This document shows, one piece after another, positions 1-5,002 of a stretch of 5,536 nt of DNA. The position numbers and the translations under genes were made by a program. The stretch is taken from contig JAEENW010000038.1 of NCBI GenBank assembly GCA_016283945.1, positions 1-5,536 of the forward strand, written 5' to 3'. The first letter of the stretch is position 1, and each line of letters starts with the position of its first letter. Source of the DNA: Bacillota bacterium (GTDB lineage Bacteria > Bacillota > Clostridia > Peptostreptococcales > Anaerovoracaceae). The notes under the pieces were generated by a model, which saw nothing but the letters and a program-made list of their open reading frames with translations, had not been told where the DNA came from and searched no databases.

Positions 1-40
1 CTTTTTGTAGTGTAAAATGAATAAAGACAGCTGATTATTT

Positions 41-63
41 GCCGGACGGACGCGCTGTCCGGC
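41..63 (+). promoter_or_regulatory. Leader hairpin upstream of the acyl-CoA dehydrogenase gene
   Basis: The arms GCCGGAC (41-47) and GTCCGGC (57-63) are exact reverse complements and enclose a 9-nt loop. The hairpin sits 33 bp before the start codon at 97, between an AT-rich stretch (1-40) and the ribosome binding site. No T-run follows it on either strand, so it does not look like a terminator. It could be an mRNA-stabilising 5' structure or an operator. A possible -10 element TAAAAT lies at 13-18, which would place the hairpin inside the transcript, but its -35 would fall outside the window. Function is inferred only from position. Confidence 0.35.
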
Positions 64-96
64 CCGGCGGGAATATATAACGAGAGGAGATCACAA

Positions 97-1059
97 ATGG
101 AACTGAACAAAGTCACACTCATAGGCGGAGGCGTTCTGGGTTCACAGATCGGCCTCATGTGCGCTTACGTGGGCAAGGAGGTCACCTTCTGGCTCAGGTC
201 TGAGGCTTCCATCGGGAGAGCCAAGCCGAAGCTGGAGCGCTATTCCGAGCTCATGATCCAGGATCTGCTGACCGCCAAGGCGCTCATCGGCTCCCCCATG
301 GGAAAGTTCGTATATCCCAAGGGCCTGATCCGCGACTGGGACAGCGCCACCCCCGAGAGCATCGATGCGCTCGTCGCGCAGGCTAAGGAGAACTTCGCGA
401 GCAAGATCAAGTTCGAGCTCGACCTCGGCAAGGCCCTCTCCGACGCCGACGTCGTCATCGAGGCCATGGCCGAGGATCCCAAGGCGAAGATCGCCATCTA
501 CAGCGACATGAAGGACCTCATCCCCGAGAAGACCGTCCTCCTGACCAATTCCTCCACCCTGCTTCCGAGCACCTTCGCGGAGTACACCGGAAGGCCGGAG
601 AAGTACCTCGCGCTGCACTTCGCCAACACCATCTGGAAGAACAACACCGCCGAGGTCATGGGCCATCCCGGCACCGATCCCGAGATCTACAAGGAGACCG
701 TCAAGTTCGCGGACGAGATCAACATGATCCCCCTGCAGCTCCACAAGGAGCAGCCGGGCTACATCCTCAACTCGATGCTCGTGCCCTTCCTCAGCTCCGC
801 CCAGGCCCTGCTGGCCACCGGCGTAGCGGACTTCGAGACCATAGACAAGACCTGGGAGCTCGCCACCGGAGCCCCCGCCGGCCCGTTCAAGATCCTGGAC
901 ATCGTCGGACTCGAGACCGCCTACAACATCAACCAGATGAAGCCCGACGTGAACGTCGAGGGCAGCGTGACCAACCTGATCGGCAAGCTCCTCAAGGAGA
1001 AGATCGACAAGGGCGAGACCGGTGTCAACGCCGGCGTTGGATTCTACAAGTATAAGTAG
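97..1059 (+). CDS. 3-hydroxyacyl-CoA dehydrogenase (NAD(P)-dependent, 3-hydroxybutyryl-CoA dehydrogenase-like)
   Basis: This 320-residue cytoplasmic oxidoreductase should interconvert a 3-hydroxyacyl-CoA and its 3-ketoacyl-CoA. The N-terminal Rossmann domain opens with the dinucleotide loop GGGVLG (residues 10-15). The catalytic pair is visible as His174 in HFAN and Glu186 in AEVMG, with the same 12-residue spacing as His158/Glu170 of human HAD. NSST (151-154) and the conserved Asn225 in PGYILNSML follow. The C-terminal helical dimerisation domain carries the signature GPFKILDIVGLETAYN (262-277). The protein is about 40 residues longer than classical Hbd, mostly through extra sequence around residues 55-105. 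Residues 33-35 read Leu-Arg-Ser where NAD-dependent enzymes have an acidic residue, so NADP use is possible. The start is set by GAGAGGAG (82-89). Glu is GAG and Lys is AAG everywhere except codons 2 and 5, suggesting high expression. No thiolase, crotonase or acyl-CoA dehydrogenase gene is adjacent, so the physiological substrate is open. Confidence 0.93.
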   Translation: MELNKVTLIGGGVLGSQIGLMCAYVGKEVTFWLRSEASIGRAKPKLERYSELMIQDLLTAKALIGSPMGKFVYPKGLIRDWDSATPESIDALVAQAKENFASKIKFELDLGKALSDADVVIEAMAEDPKAKIAIYSDMKDLIPEKTVLLTNSSTLLPSTFAEYTGRPEKYLALHFANTIWKNNTAEVMGHPGTDPEIYKETVKFADEINMIPLQLHKEQPGYILNSMLVPFLSSAQALLATGVADFETIDKTWELATGAPAGPFKILDIVGLETAYNINQMKPDVNVEGSVTNLIGKLLKEKIDKGETGVNAGVGFYKYK

Positions 1060-1090
1060 GACGCGCGGCGAAAGCCGGAAGCTAAAGCGC

Positions 1091-1136
1091 AAAAAGACCG
1101 CGGGCCGGAGGATTTCCTCAGTTCCGCGGTCTTTTA
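1091..1136. terminator. Bidirectional intrinsic terminator between convergent genes
   Basis: AAAAGACCGCGG (1092-1103) and CCGCGGTCTTTT (1124-1135) form a perfect 12-bp stem. The loop contains a second small hairpin (GAGG 1108-1111 with CCTC 1116-1119). A T-run follows on the plus strand, and the A-run at 1091-1095 gives a T-run on the minus strand, so it can work in both directions. It lies 32 bp after the dehydrogenase stop and about 90 bp past the stop of the convergent GNAT gene. It is the only good terminator in the gap 1060-1225, which otherwise holds nothing I recognise. Confidence 0.9.
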
Positions 1137-1225
1137 ATTGATTTTTATAATGTTTGAGAGTGTCCGGCCTTCCGGCGCTCTGAGCTCACGCTCGGGCGGG
1201 ATCCGGAGAGACTGCCGGCCGGGAT

Positions 1226-1798
1226 CTAAGGGCGCTCCCGGGTTGGATCCCAGTCCTCCCGCAGCAGCTCGTACGAGGGATGCATGAGCCCCGTCGGCGG
1301 GTAGAACTCCTCGCCCGCGAAGCGGAAGCCAAGCCCGAGCAGGACCTCGCGCGAGCGTTCGTTACGCGGGTTGTGGCCGGCGAAGAGCGCGTCCGCGCCC
1401 AGCACGAAGTAGGCGTAGGCCATGGCCGCCCTGGCGCCCTCGACCGCCAGGCCCTGACGCCAGAAGCGCGGGCGCAGGTGGAAGCCAAGCTCGAAGACGA
1501 GGGGCTCTCTGACGGAGGACGCTTCGGCGGAACCGCCCCTGGGCCTCAGCCCGCAGCAGCCGACGAGCTCGCCGCTTTCCGCGAGGAAGACAGGCCAGTA
1601 CTGCACACCGTACGTGGCCTGGTTCTCGACCTCGAGCGCGAGCCTCGCGGCTATCTGCTCTTCGGTGAAGATCCCGCTCGCGCTGATATAGCGGGTCACC
1701 TCCGGGTCGCCCCAGAGCAGCCTCGCGAGCTCTCCGTCCTCAGGCGTCCAGCGGGAAAAGCGGAGCCTGCGGGTCTCCATGAAGTATTCTCTCGGCAT
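1226..1798 (-). CDS. GNAT-family N-acetyltransferase, RimJ/RimL type
   Basis: This 190-residue protein fits the Acetyltransf_3 (RimJ/RimL-like) branch of the GNAT superfamily, which moves an acetyl group from acetyl-CoA to an amine on a protein terminus or small molecule. It opens with the typical METRRLRFSRWTPED (residues 7-21), where strand beta1 is followed by a helix containing LARLLWGDPEV. ELVGCCGL (77-84) is the central strand. ELGFHLRPRFWRQGLAVEG (103-121) is motif A, with RQGLA (114-118) forming the acetyl-CoA pyrophosphate loop. HNPRNERSREVLLGLGF (142-158) is the conserved Asn...Ser...LGF motif B. The ATG at 1798 is chosen because AGGAGGA lies 6 nt upstream; an in-frame ATG at 1834 would precede that site. 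The gene stands alone, divergent from the M20 peptidase gene and convergent with the dehydrogenase gene. The acceptor cannot be told from sequence. Confidence 0.9.
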   Translation of the reverse strand: MPREYFMETRRLRFSRWTPEDGELARLLWGDPEVTRYISASGIFTEEQIAARLALEVENQATYGVQYWPVFLAESGELVGCCGLRPRGGSAEASSVREPLVFELGFHLRPRFWRQGLAVEGARAAMAYAYFVLGADALFAGHNPRNERSREVLLGLGFRFAGEEFYPPTGLMHPSYELLREDWDPTRERP

Positions 1799-1804
1799 GG
1801 GCTT

Positions 1805-1811
1805 TCCTCCT
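1805..1811 (-). promoter_or_regulatory. Shine-Dalgarno site that fixes the GNAT start
   Basis: The minus strand reads AGGAGGA, a near-perfect anti-16S match, ending 6 nt before the ATG at 1798. It argues against the longer in-frame start at 1834, which would put this site inside the coding sequence. Confidence 0.85.
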
Positions 1812-1820
1812 GATGACATG

Positions 1821-1863
1821 TGATATAATACCAAATAATGTTATCATATTCTGTGCTATATAT
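1821..1863 (+). promoter_or_regulatory. Candidate extended -10 promoter(s) for the M20 peptidase gene
   Basis: TGATATAAT (1821-1829) is a perfect extended -10 (TGn plus TATAAT) on the plus strand. A second TGn-type element, TGCTATATA, lies at 1854-1862. Neither has a recognisable -35. Transcripts would carry a leader of roughly 100-140 nt before the ATG at 1973. The elements interleave with the minus-strand promoter candidates, so the two genes could be coregulated or interfere with each other. Confidence 0.4.
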
Positions 1864-1866
1864 CAA
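1825..1866 (-). promoter_or_regulatory. Candidate promoter(s) for the GNAT gene
   Basis: Two candidates overlap on the minus strand. One has -35 TTGATA (1866-1861, 5/6 match) and, after 17 bp, -10 TAACAT (1843-1838, 4/6). The other is an extended -10, TGGTATTAT (1833-1825), with a poor -35; it would give a leader of only a few bases before the ribosome binding site. The AT-richness is sharp against GC-rich surroundings. Which one is used cannot be decided from sequence. Confidence 0.45.
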
Positions 1867-1874
1867 TCGCGTGG

Positions 1875-1940
1875 GGCGCGGATGAAGCCGCGCCGCGTAA
1901 CTCACAGGCCGTGCGCAGCGAAGCCGGCGCAGGCCGGCGC
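1875..1940 (+). repeat. GC-rich hairpin and short direct repeat in the M20 leader
   Basis: GGCGCGG (1875-1881) and CCGCGCC (1888-1894) form a perfect 7-bp stem with a 6-nt loop. Further on, GCCGGCGC occurs twice in direct orientation (1923-1930 and 1933-1940). No T-run follows, so this is not a classical terminator. The leader may be structured, but it matches no riboswitch I know and contains no convincing small gene. Confidence 0.35.
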
Positions 1941-1972
1941 GGCGCAAAGCACACAAAGGAAAGGAAGACCCC

Positions 1973-3364
1973 ATGGACAGCAGGGACAGCGTAAGCCGCA
2001 TAAGCGGGATCATCGAGAGAAGGAAGGACGAGTGGCTGGAGGAGCTCGCGAGGCTCGTCAGGCAGAGGAGCATAAGCGCCTCGGGCGAGGGCGTTGAGGA
2101 CTGTGCCGAACTCTTCGCGGAGATAATGAGAGCCTCCGGCATAGACGCGAAGGTCAACCGCGTCCACGAGGGCCCGGGCAAGCCCTACCCCTTCGTCACG
2201 GGCGTCGCGCTCGCGGACGAGCCCGAAAGCGCCCCGTCCATGCTCGTCTACGGCCACTACGACGTCAAGCCCGCCGGCGATCTCTCCGAGTGGGACAGCG
2301 ACCCCTTTGAGCCGGTCATCAGGGACGGGCGCATGTACGGCCGCGGCGTCTCCGACAACAAGTGCCAGATCTTCATGTACGTCAAGGCGGTGCAGATCTG
2401 CCGCGAGGAGCTCGGGAGCCTGCCCTGCACGGTCAAGTTCATCTTCGAGGGCGGCGAGGAGGAGGGCAGCGAAGGCCTTGCGGAATTCCTCAGGTCCCAC
2501 AGGGAGGAGCTCTCGGCGGACTTCTGCCTCAACTCCGACGGCGCGATGCACGAGTCCCACAGGCCGACGATCAAGCTCGGCACCAAGGGCTATTACGCGC
2601 CCATACTCGAGATAACCTGCGCCAACCGCGACGTCCACTCCATGCACGGGCCGACCGTTCCCAGCGCCATCTGGCGCATGGTCGAGGTGCTCTCCAGCAT
2701 AAGGCGCTTCAGCGACTCCTACGTGCTCATCGACGGCTTCTACGACGGGATCAGGCCGATCTCCGAGGAGGAAAAGGCCGCGCTTAGCTCCATGCCCAAC
2801 GACGGAGCCGTCACCCTCGAGGAGCTCGAGCTCGACCACTTCGCGATGGGGCCGCACGGCGACGATTACAACTACAACTTCGTGTTCGAGCCCTCCAGCA
2901 ACATCAACTCCATACGAGGCGGCTTCCCCGGGCCCGGGGACAACAACGTCGTCGCGCACTACTGCAGGGCGAGGCTCGACTTCCGCCTCGTGCCCGATCA
3001 GGATCCCCGCGACATCCACGAGAAGTTCATGGCCCACCTGCACAAGCACGGCTTCGACGACGTGAGGGTCGATCCGGGCTCGCTCGGGACCCTGCCCGTG
3101 CGCATCCCCGTCACCAACCCCTACGTCCAGACCATAATAGGATGCCTGCGCGACGCCTACGGCAAGGAGCCCATCGTCTATCCCAACGGCGCCGGCTCAG
3201 GGCCGCTCTCGATGTTCACCGAGGCCGTCGGAGTGCAGACCGCGATACTGCCGATGTGCGCGGCCGACCAGCACGAGCACGCTCCCAACGAGAACATGCG
3301 CCTCGACGACTTCGAGAACGGGATCAGGGCCTGCGCGCTGATGCTGCTGAGGCTGGGGAGATAG
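1973..3364 (+). CDS. M20-family metallopeptidase (carnosinase/DUG1-like dipeptidase)
   Basis: This is a cytoplasmic zinc-dependent peptidase of 463 residues, the usual length for the M20 carnosinase/CPG2-like group, which cleaves dipeptides or trims other amide-linked amino acids. All active-site elements are visible: His95 and Asp97 in YGHYDVKPAG, bridging Asp128 in GRGVSDNK, general base Glu162 with metal ligand Glu163 in EGGEEEGSEG, Asp189 in LNSDGAMHE, and His436 in HEHAPNEN. The lid/dimerisation domain lies between about residues 205 and 385. It carries His222 in DVHSMHGP and the Arg in FRLVPDQDP (Arg338), which in carnosinases help bind the substrate from the partner subunit. There is no signal peptide or membrane segment. 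The start is supported by AAGGAAG (1961-1967). The gene is divergent from the GNAT gene and is followed by a 125-bp gap with its own -10-like element, so it is probably monocistronic. The family is clear; the exact substrate is not. Confidence 0.93.
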   Translation: MDSRDSVSRISGIIERRKDEWLEELARLVRQRSISASGEGVEDCAELFAEIMRASGIDAKVNRVHEGPGKPYPFVTGVALADEPESAPSMLVYGHYDVKPAGDLSEWDSDPFEPVIRDGRMYGRGVSDNKCQIFMYVKAVQICREELGSLPCTVKFIFEGGEEEGSEGLAEFLRSHREELSADFCLNSDGAMHESHRPTIKLGTKGYYAPILEITCANRDVHSMHGPTVPSAIWRMVEVLSSIRRFSDSYVLIDGFYDGIRPISEEEKAALSSMPNDGAVTLEELELDHFAMGPHGDDYNYNFVFEPSSNINSIRGGFPGPGDNNVVAHYCRARLDFRLVPDQDPRDIHEKFMAHLHKHGFDDVRVDPGSLGTLPVRIPVTNPYVQTIIGCLRDAYGKEPIVYPNGAGSGPLSMFTEAVGVQTAILPMCAADQHEHAPNENMRLDDFENGIRACALMLLRLGR

Positions 3365-3423
3365 AGACTGACGCGGCTGACATGCCCCGATCTCATGTCC
3401 CGAATATGTCTCCTTCACAACGC

Positions 3424-3429
3424 TATAAT
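3424..3429 (+). promoter_or_regulatory. Candidate -10 box for the unknown gene and hydrolase
   Basis: A perfect TATAAT lies 60 bp before the start at 3490, in a short AT-rich patch after the M20 stop. There is no good -35 (3401-3406 reads CGAATA) and no TGn extension, so confidence is low. If real, it would start a two-gene transcript ending at the terminator near 5045. Confidence 0.35.
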
Positions 3430-3477
3430 TCATAATGAACCGGTATGAAGCAGAGCGGTACATCAAAAGCGTTACTG

Positions 3478-3484
3478 AAGGAGG
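3478..3484 (+). promoter_or_regulatory. Shine-Dalgarno site that fixes the start at 3490
   Basis: AAGGAGG ends 5 nt before the ATG at 3490. The in-frame ATG at 3445 has no such site and would put this one inside the coding sequence, so the shorter form is preferred. Confidence 0.8.
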
Positions 3485-3489
3485 CTGCC

Positions 3490-4140
3490 ATGTTAAAACT
3501 ATTCACTGTCTATTCGAGCGTTTACCCTGAGCATTTCAAGGCCTGCGAAAACAGGAACCGTCCCGTGTGGGAGGAACTGTTCTCCCGCGAAGAGGACTTC
3601 GCCGTCGAGCTGAAGGACTACTATATCGACGGGCTTGGGGCAGAGATCACGAGGACTCTTCCCGGGAAGAGCGCCGCGCTGGACCTCTTCGTGCACGACA
3701 TGAAGGATGGCTTGAGCGGAAATCTGAGCAGGTATTACGGCAAGTTCATCGGCGAGATATCGCCCGCCGGCAAGGCCTCCGAAATGGCGCGCTGGGCCGC
3801 TTCGTGCCAGAGGATGGCGGCGAGCCTGGGCCTTTACGACTTCGGCGAGCCCGAAGGCGAGGGATTTATCAAGCTCGCGGTATACCCGCTTTCCGATTTC
3901 TCTGTATACTGTTACGTGAGGAAAAAGGACATGCTTGAGACCTACGGCAAGGACGAGGAAGCCCTGCTGCGGGAGGCCAGGCGGCACAAGCTCTACAACA
4001 ATCCCCTGTACCAACTGCCCGCCGCCGTCCTGCTCGAAAACGTCTTCCCCGCGGTCTACTACCGCTTCTACGATGACGGGATAACGGCGGAAGACGTGGA
4101 GATCCGGGACCTCGGCGAGTACTATATCAATCTGGGCTGA
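3490..4140 (+). CDS. Conserved-looking hypothetical protein, family not recognised
   Basis: The product is a 216-residue soluble protein with no signal peptide, membrane segment or metal-binding cluster. I do not recognise its family. It is unusually rich in tyrosine (18 of 216), with pairs at 44-45, 82-83, 190-191 and 211-212, and is rich in charged residues. The first third is charged and likely helical (WEELFSREEDFAVELKDYY, 27-45). The middle has a helix around 95-113 (GKASEMARWAASCQRMAASL) followed by the acidic-glycine turn FGEPEGEGF. A probable beta strand pair, IKLAVYPLSDFSVYCYVRKKD (split at the Leu-Ser turn), spans 127-147. A hydrophobic stretch, LPAAVLLENVFPAVYYRFYD, covers 176-195. 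Good ribosome binding site placement and GC-biased third positions argue that it is a real gene. It lies 67 bp upstream of an alpha/beta-hydrolase on the same strand, so the two are probably cotranscribed. A structural or binding role is possible, but I infer no function. Confidence 0.8.
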   Translation: MLKLFTVYSSVYPEHFKACENRNRPVWEELFSREEDFAVELKDYYIDGLGAEITRTLPGKSAALDLFVHDMKDGLSGNLSRYYGKFIGEISPAGKASEMARWAASCQRMAASLGLYDFGEPEGEGFIKLAVYPLSDFSVYCYVRKKDMLETYGKDEEALLREARRHKLYNNPLYQLPAAVLLENVFPAVYYRFYDDGITAEDVEIRDLGEYYINLG

Positions 4141-4196
4141 TCCGGGGAAAGCGGCGGGACTGACGGGGCGCTTCGTGCGTGTGAGTCCGCGGCATC

Positions 4197-4204
4197 AGGA
4201 GGAG
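4197..4204 (+). promoter_or_regulatory. Shine-Dalgarno site that fixes the hydrolase start
   Basis: AGGAGGAG lies directly before the ATG at 4208, with 5 nt between the last GG and the start. It rules out the upstream in-frame GTG at 4175, which has no ribosome binding site. Confidence 0.85.
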
Positions 4205-4207
4205 TAT

Positions 4208-5002
4208 ATGACGCAAACGAACAACACATTCGAGCCCGAAAAATGCGCGCTCAAAAGCGCGCACGGCTGGGATATCCCGGTCGATTACAACAAGATCGAG
4301 GATCCCCGCATGATACTGCTCTGCCTGCACGGATTCGGCGGGGATAAGGGCAGCTCCGTGATCGAAAAGCTCAGAGAAAGGCTAGGCGAAAAGGGGATCC
4401 TCGTCGTCTCCTTCGACTGGCCGCAGCACGGGGAGAGCGACGCTCCCGACTGCTCCCTGACGGCGGAACGCTGCCTGGACGACCTTCAGACCGTTCTGGA
4501 CCGGCTGACCTGGGGCCGGGACATTCCGATAGCCTGCTTCGCGACGAGCTTCGGCGGTTATCTCGCCACGCTCTACAGAAACGCTCACCCGGAGGTCTTT
4601 TCCGAACTGATCCTGAGGTCTCCCGCGCTGAAGGCGGGCAAAGTCATTTGCGGAATAACACCCGCAGACGGCCCGGAAAGAATAGCGCGAGGAGAGCCGA
4701 TCGGCTTGGGGAAATCACAAGACATCATCGTCGGCAGGGAGTTCTACGACAGCCTTCTGGCGCACGACGCCTATACTCCCGCCCCTCCCCATCCCGAAAA
4801 CATGCTGATCATGCAGGGGAGCGCCGACGAAGTCGTAGACCCCGAGGACACGCGCAGGTACGCGGAAAAGAACGGTATACGCCTGGCGATCTTCATGGGC
4901 ACGGATCACTTCTATAAAAAGGACGGTGAGCCGGAGCGGATCATCGCTGAGACCGAAGGCTTCCTGCTCAGACCTGGGCGTTCTCCTCGATCATCTTCAT
5001 AA
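4208..5002 (+). CDS. Alpha/beta-hydrolase (serine esterase/acylaminoacyl-peptidase-like)
   Basis: The product is a 264-residue cytoplasmic alpha/beta-hydrolase. The oxyanion-hole motif LCLHGFGGDKGSS spans 38-50 (HGFGG 41-45). FDWPQHGESD (69-78) is the usual strand-turn after beta4. The nucleophile elbow is ATSFGGY with Ser114; its first position is Ala instead of the common Gly. The acid is Asp207 in MQGSADEVV, and the catalytic His234 lies in GTDHFY. The triad order and spacing match cinnamoyl-esterase-like and small acyl-peptidase-like hydrolases. There is no signal peptide, so the substrate is likely intracellular or imported, but esters and amides cannot be told apart. The last residues (LRPGRSPRSSS) are low in complexity and lie where the gene overlaps the convergent gene by 35 bp, so the tail may be a recent extension. 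Codon use is looser than in the dehydrogenase (GAA, AAA and CTA all occur). Probably cotranscribed with the unknown gene upstream. Confidence 0.9.
   Translation: MTQTNNTFEPEKCALKSAHGWDIPVDYNKIEDPRMILLCLHGFGGDKGSSVIEKLRERLGEKGILVVSFDWPQHGESDAPDCSLTAERCLDDLQTVLDRLTWGRDIPIACFATSFGGYLATLYRNAHPEVFSELILRSPALKAGKVICGITPADGPERIARGEPIGLGKSQDIIVGREFYDSLLAHDAYTPAPPHPENMLIMQGSADEVVDPEDTRRYAEKNGIRLAIFMGTDHFYKKDGEPERIIAETEGFLLRPGRSPRSSS

Noticed and set aside
142..1092. A 316-codon open frame antisense to the dehydrogenase gene
   Set aside because: It is a by-product of GC-rich third positions in the real gene; the product is Gly/Leu/Val/Asp-rich with no motif, and the sense frame has a complete enzyme family signature.
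1146..1151. TATAAT box after the bidirectional terminator
   Set aside because: No -35 at a proper distance and no plus-strand gene follows it; likely chance in a short AT-rich patch.
1280..1813. A 177-codon plus-strand frame across the GNAT gene
   Set aside because: Compositionally biased product without motifs; the minus-strand GNAT frame has clear acetyl-CoA binding motifs and a strong ribosome binding site.
1856..3049. A 397-codon open frame antisense to the M20 peptidase gene
   Set aside because: Same cause: strong C/G third positions keep the opposite strand open. It has no ribosome binding site or recognisable domain, while the sense strand holds every M20 metal ligand.
3379..3399. 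Inverted repeat GACATG / CATGTC after the M20 stop as a terminator
   Set aside because: The stem is only 6 bp with a 9-nt loop and no T-run follows; too weak to call.
4154..4190. Possible hairpin between the unknown gene and the hydrolase gene
   Set aside because: Only GGACT/AGTCC pairs cleanly, extension needs a bulge, and no T-run follows; it gives no reason to split the likely two-gene transcript.
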